Assembly (NCBI GenBank): GCA_016280685.1
Contig: JAEEHE010000137.1
Location: 1-20,591 of the forward strand
Direction: 5' to 3'
DNA: 20,591 nucleotides
DNA from: Caryophanales bacterium
GTDB lineage: Bacteria > Bacillota_I > Bacilli_A > RFN20 > CAG-826
Shown here in pieces: positions 1 to 4,188 of the stretch (its first letter is position 1; each line of letters starts with the position of its first letter). The position numbers and the translations under genes were made by a program. The notes beneath the pieces are model-generated. The model was not told where the DNA came from and did not search any database. It worked only from the letters and a program-made list of their open reading frames with translations.

Positions 1-17
1 ATGGCAGGCAAAATAAA

Positions 18-120
18 GATTGGTAATAACTAATCCATCCGATATGGCTGTGACTACAAGGCGCGGAAGGATGGCGGCAATCCCTAGCCCAAACAAGTTG
101 AAACGATATACACCCTTGGG
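18..120 (+). ncRNA. structured segment at left edge, possible small RNA
   Basis: No convincing gene or tRNA is present, but several helices can be drawn. There is a hairpin at 18-24/29-35 with loop AATA. CCATCC at 35-40 can pair with GGATGG at 69-74, and CCCAA at 88-92 with TTGGG at 116-120. GATTG at 18-22 could instead pair with CAATC at 78-82. The segment is GC-richer than nearby coding DNA, and the window begins inside or just before it, so it may be truncated. The strand is assumed from the flanking tRNAs. It may be a noncoding RNA or spacer of the tRNA transcript; function unknown. Confidence 0.3.
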
Positions 121-189
121 ATGAAAGCTAATACAATGCAGAGTGGGATATAACGTAAGTTTTATATACATTATGTGTGTAGTCGGTCT

Positions 190-226
190 CCCTGTGGCCC
201 GTTACGTATATAGGCTTGGCACAGGG
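190..226 (+). other. hairpin upstream of tRNA-Ile
   Basis: CCCTGTG at 190-196 pairs perfectly with CACAGGG at 220-226, and GCC at 197-199 with GGC at 213-215 extends the stem across a small bulge. It lies nine bases before tRNA-Ile and has no T-tract, so it is not a terminator. A role as spacer or processing signal in a tRNA precursor is possible but unproven. Confidence 0.35.
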
Positions 227-234
227 GAAGCTTC

Positions 235-312
235 CGGGATGTAGCTCAGTTGGTTTAGAGCGCCTGTCTGATAAACAGGAGGTTTTCGGTAGTTCGAATC
301 TACCCATCCCGA
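235..312 (+). tRNA. tRNA-Ile (anticodon GAT)
   Basis: A full cloverleaf can be drawn. The acceptor is CGGGATG/CATCCCG, the D-arm has GCTC/GAGC, and the anticodon stem CCTGT/ACAGG encloses loop CTGATAA. The T-arm is GGTAG/CTACC with loop TTCGAAT, and the discriminator is A. CCA is not encoded. The variable region (AGGTTTTC) is 8 bases, longer than the usual 4-5 for this class. It reads ATC/ATT codons and is the first tRNA of the cluster in this window. Confidence 0.95.
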
Positions 313-324
313 CTTGAGGTAGCA

Positions 325-344
325 TTGGGGTCGCTCCCTAATGA
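325..344 (+). repeat. hairpin with a distant inverted-repeat partner
   Basis: CATTGGGG pairs locally with CCCTAATG (one G-T pair). In addition, the 14 bases at 331-344 are the exact reverse complement of 1211-1224, which contain the ribosome binding site of the gene at 1229. Local and long-range pairing would be mutually exclusive. Confidence 0.4.
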
Positions 345-398
345 GTATAAGGTGCTCCTACACCGGCTCTATTTTATATAATCATAGGAGTGATTTAT

Positions 399-860
399 AT
401 GAAAAGTAAAGTTTATCAAGTAACTGATGAAGAATTTAAAACTGTTGTGGCAAATAGTTTTAGTTATTCAGATTGTTTAAGAGCATTAGGATTGGGCACT
501 AGTGGTGGTTCATCTGTAGATGTTCTTAAAAAAAGAATTCAAGAATTAAATTGTTCTACGGAGCATTTTAATCGTGGAAAAAGTGGTGTATATAAAAAAT
601 ATACATTAGAAGAAATTTTAATTGAAAATTCAAATTATGCCAACATTAGTAGTTTAAAGAAAAGATTGGTTAATGAAGGATATCTTGAGTATAAATGTGC
701 TTGTTGCGGAATTAATGAATGGTTGGGACAGCCAATTAGTCTTCAGTTAGATCATATTAATGGTAATAATCGCGATCATAGAATTGATAATCTACGATTT
801 TTATGTCCTAATTGTCACGCTCAAACAGAGACTTATGCTGGTAAAAATAAAGGGAAGTAA
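399..860 (+). CDS. HNH homing-type endonuclease
   Basis: A 153-residue HNH nuclease, probably a free-standing homing endonuclease that cleaves DNA. The C-terminal half holds the zinc-ribbon and HNH core: CACC at residues 100-103, LQLDHINGNN around 116-124 with the catalytic-type DH at 118-119, then IDNLRFLCPNCH at 129-140 and a TETYAG tail typical of phage HNH proteins. The N-terminal 60 residues (FSYSDCLRALGL, then LKKRI) resemble the DNA-recognition part of these proteins. ATG at 399 is chosen because GGAG at 387-390 is 8 bases upstream; a GTG at 390 lies inside that site. It sits between tRNA-Ile and tRNA-Trp, a common place for such genes. Neither neighbouring tRNA is interrupted, so it is not within an intron that I can see. 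Confidence 0.9.
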   Translation: MKSKVYQVTDEEFKTVVANSFSYSDCLRALGLGTSGGSSVDVLKKRIQELNCSTEHFNRGKSGVYKKYTLEEILIENSNYANISSLKKRLVNEGYLEYKCACCGINEWLGQPISLQLDHINGNNRDHRIDNLRFLCPNCHAQTETYAGKNKGK

Positions 861-870
861 TTCCCTATTT

Positions 871-941
871 AGGTCGATGGTGTAATGGTAGCATCCGAAT
901 CTCCAAAATTTGTGATCTAGGTTCGAATCCTAGTCGACCTG
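871..941 (+). tRNA. tRNA-Trp (anticodon CCA)
   Basis: The acceptor is AGGTCGA/TCGACCT, the anticodon stem CGAAT/ATTTG (one G-T pair) has loop CTCCAAA, and the T-arm is CTAGG/CCTAG with loop TTCGAAT. The discriminator is G, the usual Trp identity base in bacteria. No CCA is encoded. It begins ten bases after the HNH stop codon. Confidence 0.93.
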
Positions 942-947
942 CAACTT

Positions 948-964
948 GTTGTTTCGCGAACAAC
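948..964 (+). other. hairpin after tRNA-Trp
   Basis: GTTGTT at 948-953 pairs with AACAAC at 959-964 around loop TCGCG. There is no T-run, so it is more likely a processing or spacer element than a terminator. Confidence 0.35.
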
Positions 965-971
965 CCAGTGG

Positions 972-1055
972 ATGGATTTGACGCATCCCGTGTCACTACT
1001 GCGAGAGGATTACGCCTCTGTTTACAAGCGGACCAAAATCCATGAAGGTGACACA
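972..1055 (+). ncRNA. candidate pseudoknotted RNA between tRNA-Trp and tRNA-Ala
   Basis: No gene or standard tRNA fits. ATGGATTT at 972-979 is perfectly complementary to AAATCCAT at 1036-1043. GTGTCAC at 990-996 is perfectly complementary to GTGACAC at 1048-1054. The second helix starts inside the first and closes outside it, so both together form a pseudoknot. AGAGG at 1004-1008 and CCTCT at 1015-1019 add an inner hairpin. The 990-1055 part alone is tRNA-sized (66 bases, 7-bp closing helix) but has no recognisable D, anticodon or T loop. It ends four bases before tRNA-Ala. Function unknown. Confidence 0.45.
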
Positions 1056-1059
1056 TTAT

Positions 1060-1130
1060 GGGGCCATAGTTTAATGGTAGAATATCTGCTTTGCACGCAG
1101 AAGATCGGGATTCGATTTCCCGCGGTTCCA
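1060..1130 (+). tRNA. tRNA-Ala (anticodon TGC)
   Basis: The anticodon stem TCTGC/GCAGA encloses loop TTTGCAC (TGC, reading GCA). The T-arm is CGGGA/TCCCG with loop TTCGATT. The acceptor GGGGCCA pairs with CGGTTCC with a mismatch at the last pair (A-C) and has a G-T pair at position 3-70, the classic alanine identity element. The discriminator is A and CCA is not encoded. Confidence 0.92.
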
Positions 1131-1139
1131 CAATATATA

Positions 1140-1211
1140 GGTTCCGATGCTCGTCGGTCGGGTACAGGTCTGCAAAATCTGCGTTAGTGGGTTCGACACC
1201 CACCGGAACCT
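1140..1211 (+). tRNA. tRNA-Cys (anticodon GCA)
   Basis: The acceptor GGTTCCG/CGGAACC is perfect. The anticodon stem CAGGT/ATCTG has loop CTGCAAA, and the T-arm is GTGGG/CCCAC with loop TTCGACA. The discriminator is T, the cysteine identity base. The next gene's ribosome binding site begins within a few bases of its 3' end. Confidence 0.95.
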
Positions 1212-1228
1212 CATTAGGGAGCGATTAT

Positions 1229-1543
1229 ATGATAGGCAATTATAAAGTAATAACATTATGTGGAAGTACGAGGTTTAAAGATGATTTCGAGCGAATCAAT
1301 CGTGAGCTTACTTTGGCTGGCAATATTGTCATTAGTGTTGGTTGCTTTGGGCACGCTGGTGATACTTTTTCTGACGAACAGAAGATAATGCTTGATGACA
1401 TTCATAAAAGAAAAATTGATATGGCTGATGCCATTTATGTAATTAATAAAGATGGATACATCGGCGCGAGTACAAGAAGTGAAATTCAGTATGCCCTTCG
1501 TATTGGTAAACAAATCATCTTTATGGAAGATGATTTAATGTAA
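1229..1543 (+). CDS. nucleoside 2-deoxyribosyltransferase-like protein
   Basis: A 104-residue protein resembling the small nucleoside 2-deoxyribosyltransferase superfamily (related to DUF4406-type proteins). Members cleave or exchange the base of a deoxynucleoside or nucleotide. VITLCGSTRF at residues 7-16 is the typical first strand and glycine loop. DMADAIYVIN at 64-73 is the central strand after the helix, and STRSEIQYA at 81-89 contains a likely catalytic Glu85. ATG at 1229 follows TAGGGAGCG at a normal distance; longer forms would run back through tRNA-Cys and are rejected. It lies between tRNA-Cys and tRNA-Ser and is probably cotranscribed with them. A role in nucleotide salvage or in altering nucleotide pools is inferred; the substrate cannot be told. 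Confidence 0.75.
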   Translation: MIGNYKVITLCGSTRFKDDFERINRELTLAGNIVISVGCFGHAGDTFSDEQKIMLDDIHKRKIDMADAIYVINKDGYIGASTRSEIQYALRIGKQIIFMEDDLM

Positions 1544-1631
1544 GGTAGCTAAACCGGACAAGCGCGCCGGCTCCGCCTCGAAAGCGGTAGGCATTGAAAG
1601 GTGTGGGGTGCAAGTCCTCTGGCTATCGCCA
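1544..1631 (+). tRNA. tRNA-Ser (anticodon CGA), CCA encoded
   Basis: The acceptor is GGTAGCT/GGCTATC with two G-T pairs. The anticodon stem CCGC/GCGG has loop CTCGAAA, so the anticodon is CGA (reads TCG). A long variable region confirms class II, and the discriminator is G. GCCA follows the acceptor, so this is the only tRNA here that encodes CCA. The T-loop is TGCAAGT rather than TTCAAGT, a departure at position 55. It directly abuts the stop codon of the preceding gene (1541-1543). Confidence 0.88.
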
Positions 1632-1632
1632 T

Positions 1633-1705
1633 CGCCAAGAGAATTCAGGGAGCATAGAATGCAGCGCGTGGGCGCTATGCTCGGGTGGGTTAAATTCCCA
1701 CGGCG
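1633..1705 (+). ncRNA. tRNA-like structured segment between two tRNA-Ser genes
   Basis: It fills exactly the gap between tRNA-Ser(CGA) and tRNA-Ser(GGA). GTGGG/CCCAC (1685-1689/1697-1701) encloses a 7-base loop, TTAAATT, which looks like a T-arm but has A instead of C at position 56. GAGCATAG at 1650-1657 pairs perfectly with CTATGCTC at 1675-1682. CGCC at 1633-1636 can close the unit with GGCG at 1702-1705. AGCGC/GCGCT at 1663-1676 is a competing inner hairpin. No normal acceptor or anticodon arm can be drawn. It may be a degenerate tRNA or a distinct small RNA. Confidence 0.4.
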
Positions 1706-1710
1706 TACCT

Positions 1711-1797
1711 GTAGGAGAATCTCGGTGTGGACTGAGGCTCGCCTGGAAAGCGATGCGTTCGTGATGAACGGATGAGGTTCGACTCCTCTCTCTTACG
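1711..1797 (+). tRNA. tRNA-Ser (anticodon GGA)
   Basis: The acceptor is GTAGGAG/CTCTTAC, the anticodon stem TCGC/GCGA has loop CTGGAAA, and a long variable arm includes CGTTC/GAACG. The T-loop is TTCGACT and the discriminator G. It reads TCC/TCT. CCA is not encoded. Confidence 0.93.
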
Positions 1798-1825
1798 CAT
1801 ACACTATATATGGGAGTTGATGCAT

Positions 1826-2092
1826 ATGAGGAATCGTGCAGAAAAACGTCATAATGATTGGAAAAAAGCTATACGTAAACGTAATATTACAAAAACTTGG
1901 CATTTAAAAAACGATTATTATGATAACTTACACCAATATAGTAAAAACAAAATTCATTGTTCATGTCCATTATGTGCTTGCAAATCTAAAGGCAAGAAAG
2001 TCAAACGAACAGCTGGACCTGCAACTAATTGGTCTATCGCGGATGAAAGACGCATTGAAGAGATGCAAGATCAAATACTTGACAATGAATAA
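1826..2092 (+). CDS. small basic Cys-containing protein, function unknown
   Basis: An 88-residue protein that is strongly basic in its first half (RNRAEKRHNDWKKAIRKRN). A compact cysteine motif, CSCPLCACK, lies near residues 49-57 and could bind zinc. The tail is acidic (ERRIEEMQDQILDNE). I recall small phage proteins of this type (YYDNLHQYSKNK followed by CSCPLC) but know no function for them. The start at 1826 is 9 bases after GGGAG; ATG at 1820 would leave only 3 bases. It lies just downstream of tRNA-Ser(GGA). The basic character plus the Cys cluster suggest nucleic acid contact (inference). Confidence 0.8.
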   Translation: MRNRAEKRHNDWKKAIRKRNITKTWHLKNDYYDNLHQYSKNKIHCSCPLCACKSKGKKVKRTAGPATNWSIADERRIEEMQDQILDNE

Positions 2093-2107
2093 AATTTCTG
2101 GTATAAT
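2079..2107 (+). promoter_or_regulatory. sigma-A-type promoter for the 2129 gene
   Basis: TTGACA at 2079-2084 and TATAAT at 2102-2107, spacer 17 bases. The -35 box lies in the last codons of the upstream gene. A start site near 2114 would give a leader of about 15 bases containing AAGGAG. Confidence 0.88.
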
Positions 2108-2128
2108 TTTATTGTAAGGAGAGATAGT

Positions 2129-2311
2129 ATGAATGATATTGAGATATTAGAACAGTTAAAAGAGAAAGCCAAAAATAGGGATCTCGGAATCAATAGCATT
2201 AATTATTATTATGCTCTCTCCCATGCTCTGGAAATTTTAAAAGAGTATGAATTAAAAGGAGATAAAGTGTACATAAGAGGCAATTTGAATGAATTTGTTG
2301 CAAAAGATTAA
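2129..2311 (+). CDS. small protein of unknown function
   Basis: A 60-residue protein, mostly helical in character: DIEILEQLKEKAKNRD, then SINYYYALSHALEILKEYEL. AAGGAG lies 8-9 bases before the ATG and a consensus promoter directly upstream. It is not recognised as any family. It ends before the hairpin preceding tRNA-Pro, so tRNA-Pro may be transcribed from the same promoter. Confidence 0.75.
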   Translation: MNDIEILEQLKEKAKNRDLGINSINYYYALSHALEILKEYELKGDKVYIRGNLNEFVAKD

Positions 2312-2331
2312 GAAGTAAAATCTCCTTTCTC

Positions 2332-2345
2332 GCGGCGAAAGCCGC
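2332..2345 (+). other. GNRA-capped hairpin before tRNA-Pro
   Basis: GCGGC and GCCGC enclose a GAAA tetraloop, a very stable hairpin six bases before the tRNA acceptor. With no T-run it is not a terminator; it may insulate or guide processing of the tRNA precursor. Confidence 0.45.
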
Positions 2346-2351
2346 ATCTAT

Positions 2352-2425
2352 CCGGGTGTTGTTCAATTTGGTAGGGCGCCTGCTTCGGGAGCAGGAAGTT
2401 GTGGGTTCAAATCCCGCCACCCGGA
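2352..2425 (+). tRNA. tRNA-Pro (anticodon CGG)
   Basis: The acceptor CCGGGTG/CACCCGG is perfect, the anticodon stem CCTGC/GCAGG has loop TTCGGGA, and the T-arm is GTGGG/CCCGC with loop TTCAAAT. The discriminator is A. It reads CCG. CCA is not encoded. Confidence 0.94.
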
Positions 2426-2429
2426 CTTA

Positions 2430-2525
2430 TAGACCGTTACAGCAAAATTTTTAAATGGTTAAAAGATTTGTTATTTGTAAACAAAACTGAGTGGGTTCAA
2501 ACCCCACAAATAATTAAACGGTCTA
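2430..2525 (+). ncRNA. degenerate or extended tRNA-like RNA (loop anticodon TTG)
   Basis: TAGACCGTT at 2430-2438 pairs perfectly with AACGGTCTA at 2517-2525, as an extended acceptor would. Inside are a perfect T-arm (GTGGG, loop TTCAAAC, CCCAC at 2491-2507) and an AT-rich anticodon-like hairpin (TTTGTT/AACAAA, loop ATTTGTA, anticodon TTG = Gln). A weak D-arm contains TGG. Between the outer helix and the arms lie about nine unpaired bases on each side, so it is not a standard cloverleaf. Position 37 is T rather than a purine. It could be a decaying tRNA-Gln or a specialised tRNA-like RNA. Its interior is far more AT-rich than that of its neighbours. Confidence 0.45.
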
Positions 2526-2537
2526 GTATATTTAGCA

Positions 2538-2618
2538 GCCGCGTTGGGAACTGACGAGTGGAAGAGCCCTGTAGAAAGAGGCCGATCATACATCCGCAAC
2601 TCTTCCGCGGCATTTTTT
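2538..2618 (+). terminator. terminator-like structured element with split stem
   Basis: The 12-base 3' arm CTCTTCCGCGGC (2600-2611) pairs with GCCGCG (2538-2543) plus GAAGAG (2561-2566), leaving a 17-base bulge. An uninterrupted alternative, 2558-2566 with 2600-2608, also exists. GGG at 2546-2548 could pair with CCC at 2567-2569. A run of six T at 2613-2618 follows, as in a Rho-independent terminator. tRNA-Ser(GCT) begins only five bases later, so either transcription reads through or this is a small RNA with its own 3' end. Confidence 0.55.
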
Positions 2619-2622
2619 ATTT

Positions 2623-2707
2623 GACAGTATGGCGGAGTGGTAACGCGTCGGATTGCTAATCCGTAGCCACCTTCACGGGTGCCCAAGTTCGAGTCTTGGT
2701 ACTGTCG
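2623..2707 (+). tRNA. tRNA-Ser (anticodon GCT)
   Basis: The acceptor GACAGTA/TACTGTC is perfect. The anticodon loop TTGCTAA on stem CGGA/TCCG gives GCT (reads AGC/AGT). The long variable arm (GCCACC/GGGTGCC region) is class II. The T-arm is CCAAG/CTTGG with loop TTCGAGT, and the discriminator is G. It is the third serine tRNA in this cluster. Confidence 0.93.
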
Positions 2708-2712
2708 CGTAT

Positions 2713-2783
2713 AGTCCCTTAGCGTAATGGTAGCGCAACGGACTTTGACTCCGTATGTGTTGGTCCGATTCCAACAGGGACTG
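2713..2783 (+). tRNA. tRNA-Gln (anticodon TTG)
   Basis: The acceptor AGTCCCT/AGGGACT is perfect. The anticodon stem ACGGA/TCCGT has loop CTTTGAC (TTG, reads CAA and CAG). The T-arm is GTTGG/CCAAC with loop TCCGATT, in which the normally invariant T at position 55 is C. The discriminator is G, as in bacterial tRNA-Gln. In a genome where TAG probably means Gln, a phage Gln tRNA is notable, but this anticodon is not complementary to TAG. Confidence 0.92.
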
Positions 2784-2803
2784 CTCAATAAAGGAGGATA
2801 AAT

Positions 2804-3121
2804 ATGGATAAAAATCAGCCACCTATTTATGAACTAATTATGTTGGAAAAACCTATCACTATTAATGACAGTGGATGGCCCGAGTATGGTCATATGGAAA
2901 GTGTTGGTTATTACTATGAGGAAGAAACTGCATTGAAAGCAGTTCGTCAAAATTGGTGTGATATTAATGATGGCGGATGCTATAACGCCGCTTTAATCCA
3001 AAAGAAATATCCTGGACTTTATCCGATTCCTTCACAAGAATGGTATTTTGTTTTTGATTATGATAACTTAGTTTATACAGAAACTCAAATTCCTAAGGAG
3101 TTAAAACACTTTGTACTATGA
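2804..3121 (+). CDS. hypothetical protein
   Basis: A 105-residue soluble protein, not recognised. It is rich in aromatic residues (GYYYEEETAL, QEWYFVFDYDNLVY) with no membrane segment or clear motif. AAAGGAGG precedes the ATG. The stop overlaps the next start by ATGA, so the two are translationally coupled. No promoter lies directly upstream; it is probably read from the tRNA transcript. Confidence 0.8.
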   Translation: MDKNQPPIYELIMLEKPITINDSGWPEYGHMESVGYYYEEETALKAVRQNWCDINDGGCYNAALIQKKYPGLYPIPSQEWYFVFDYDNLVYTETQIPKELKHFVL

Positions 3122-3552
3122 AACTATACACTTCCTATTTCGCACAACTTCGTAAGTTTCCTCCTAATCTCGTAGGTCTTTCCACCGCAGTATGGAATCC
3201 TAAATGGCGTCCAATGGGCAAAGACAAGCGTGGTGTAATCTGTGTAGATTGCCCGCCATTTAAGCCTGGGCGTGAATGTGAAGGTCTATGTAATGGAAAA
3301 TGCGAGCCTAAACACCCCGAAGATTGCGCTTTTCTTAAAGCCTATAAAGCGCAGTTGGATAAATTAAATATCATTAGTATTCAAAATAGTTTAGGTAAAT
3401 TAGCAAAACAAATCTCATATGATGAGAGACTTCAAGATATAGATTTTGCCTTTTTAGTATATGAGACGCCTTCAAATCCATGTAGTGAACGAGTTGCTAT
3501 TCAACAGTGGTTTCGTGAACATGGCATGCCTATTGAAGAATGGCAATCTTAA
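3118..3552 (+). CDS. DUF488-like Cys-rich protein
   Basis: A 144-residue protein resembling the DUF488-type family seen in phages and bacteria, judged by the N-terminal YTSYFAQLRKFP, the LSTAVWNPKW segment and the C-terminal FAFLVYETPSNPCSERVAI. The last part corresponds to the family's conserved strand and Cys-x-x-Arg-type motif. A middle insertion contains seven cysteines (CVDCPPFKPGREC, CNGKCEP, DCAF) and may bind a metal. The function of the family is not firmly known. It starts by ATGA overlap with the gene before it. Confidence 0.65.
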   Translation: MKLYTSYFAQLRKFPPNLVGLSTAVWNPKWRPMGKDKRGVICVDCPPFKPGRECEGLCNGKCEPKHPEDCAFLKAYKAQLDKLNIISIQNSLGKLAKQISYDERLQDIDFAFLVYETPSNPCSERVAIQQWFREHGMPIEEWQS

Positions 3553-3555
3553 TAT

Positions 3556-3584
3556 TTGACTTTTTATAAATTTTATAGTATAAT
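3556..3584 (+). promoter_or_regulatory. sigma-A-type promoter for the 3612 gene
   Basis: TTGACT at 3556-3561 and TATAAT at 3579-3584, spacer 17 bases, directly after the preceding stop codon. It probably also supplies the transcript that continues into the structured RNA region at 4189. Confidence 0.88.
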
Positions 3585-3611
3585 TTTTATAGAAAGAAAG
3601 GAGTGAGTAAT

Positions 3612-3971
3612 ATGCGTAAGTACAGTATGGCATCTCATAATCGCCGGAATCATCAGCGTTGGTTTAATCAGTATTGCCGTTATGTTAATAAAGTCATGGT
3701 AGATGATGAACTTTGGCTTGGACGTTTTTGTATTAAACAGCTGCGCTCTGATATACATTGGTTCGAAGATGGCAGCGGCGGTGTAATGGCTGCGGAAATT
3801 CTTATGCGTGATAAGAAAACTGGTATTACTCGTTCTAGATGGTATACTGGTCTTGACATGAGTTGGAAATTTTGGTGGGATTTTAATAACTTTATAATCG
3901 AAGATTGTAAAGTTTGGGAAGAAGAACCAGATGTTCGCATCAACCGAATCGACTTTAGAAAGAAGGTATAA
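3612..3971 (+). CDS. hypothetical protein
   Basis: A 119-residue protein of unknown function, basic at the N-terminus (MRKYSMASHNRRNHQRW) and rich in Trp. AAAGGAG at 3597-3603 is 8 bases before ATG 3612, which is preferred over the GTG at 3603 that lies inside the ribosome binding site. It is followed after one base by the next start codon. Confidence 0.75.
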   Translation: MRKYSMASHNRRNHQRWFNQYCRYVNKVMVDDELWLGRFCIKQLRSDIHWFEDGSGGVMAAEILMRDKKTGITRSRWYTGLDMSWKFWWDFNNFIIEDCKVWEEEPDVRINRIDFRKKV

Positions 3972-3972
3972 T

Positions 3973-4182
3973 ATGTTTGAATATCGCGTAAATTGGTACA
4001 ACGATTACGAAGATAAAGAAGAATATGCTCGTGGCTTAGTCTATGGCCCTTCTTATACTGATGCCATTGAAAGAGTGATTAAAGATTACGGGAAAGATGC
4101 CATTATTGATATATATCTTCAGGCACTTGAAGATACGGATACTATTGAACTGGTAGCTATAAAAGAACAGTTCAATCTGTAA
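3973..4182 (+). CDS. small acidic hypothetical protein
   Basis: A 69-residue acidic protein (FEYRVNWYNDYEDKEEYARGLVYG, then a helical segment DAIERVIKDYGKDAIIDIYL). ATG at 3973 is chosen because AGAAGG lies about 6 bases upstream and the previous gene ends at 3971. The family is not recognised. It is the last gene before the noncoding RNA region. Confidence 0.7.
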   Translation: MFEYRVNWYNDYEDKEEYARGLVYGPSYTDAIERVIKDYGKDAIIDIYLQALEDTDTIELVAIKEQFNL

Positions 4183-4188
4183 TAAATA

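Noticed and set aside
377..382. TATAAT upstream of the HNH gene as a promoter
   Set aside because: There is no -35 box at 17 bases, and the implied start would fall inside the ribosome binding site.
2551..2576. Hammerhead-ribozyme-like CTGACGAG followed by GAAA
   Set aside because: The segment between them cannot form stem II next to the core, and no cleavage-site stem fits. The likeness is limited to short consensus words.
2621..2626. TTGACA as a promoter for tRNA-Ser(GCT)
   Set aside because: It overlaps the start of the tRNA acceptor and no -10 box lies 17 bases downstream.
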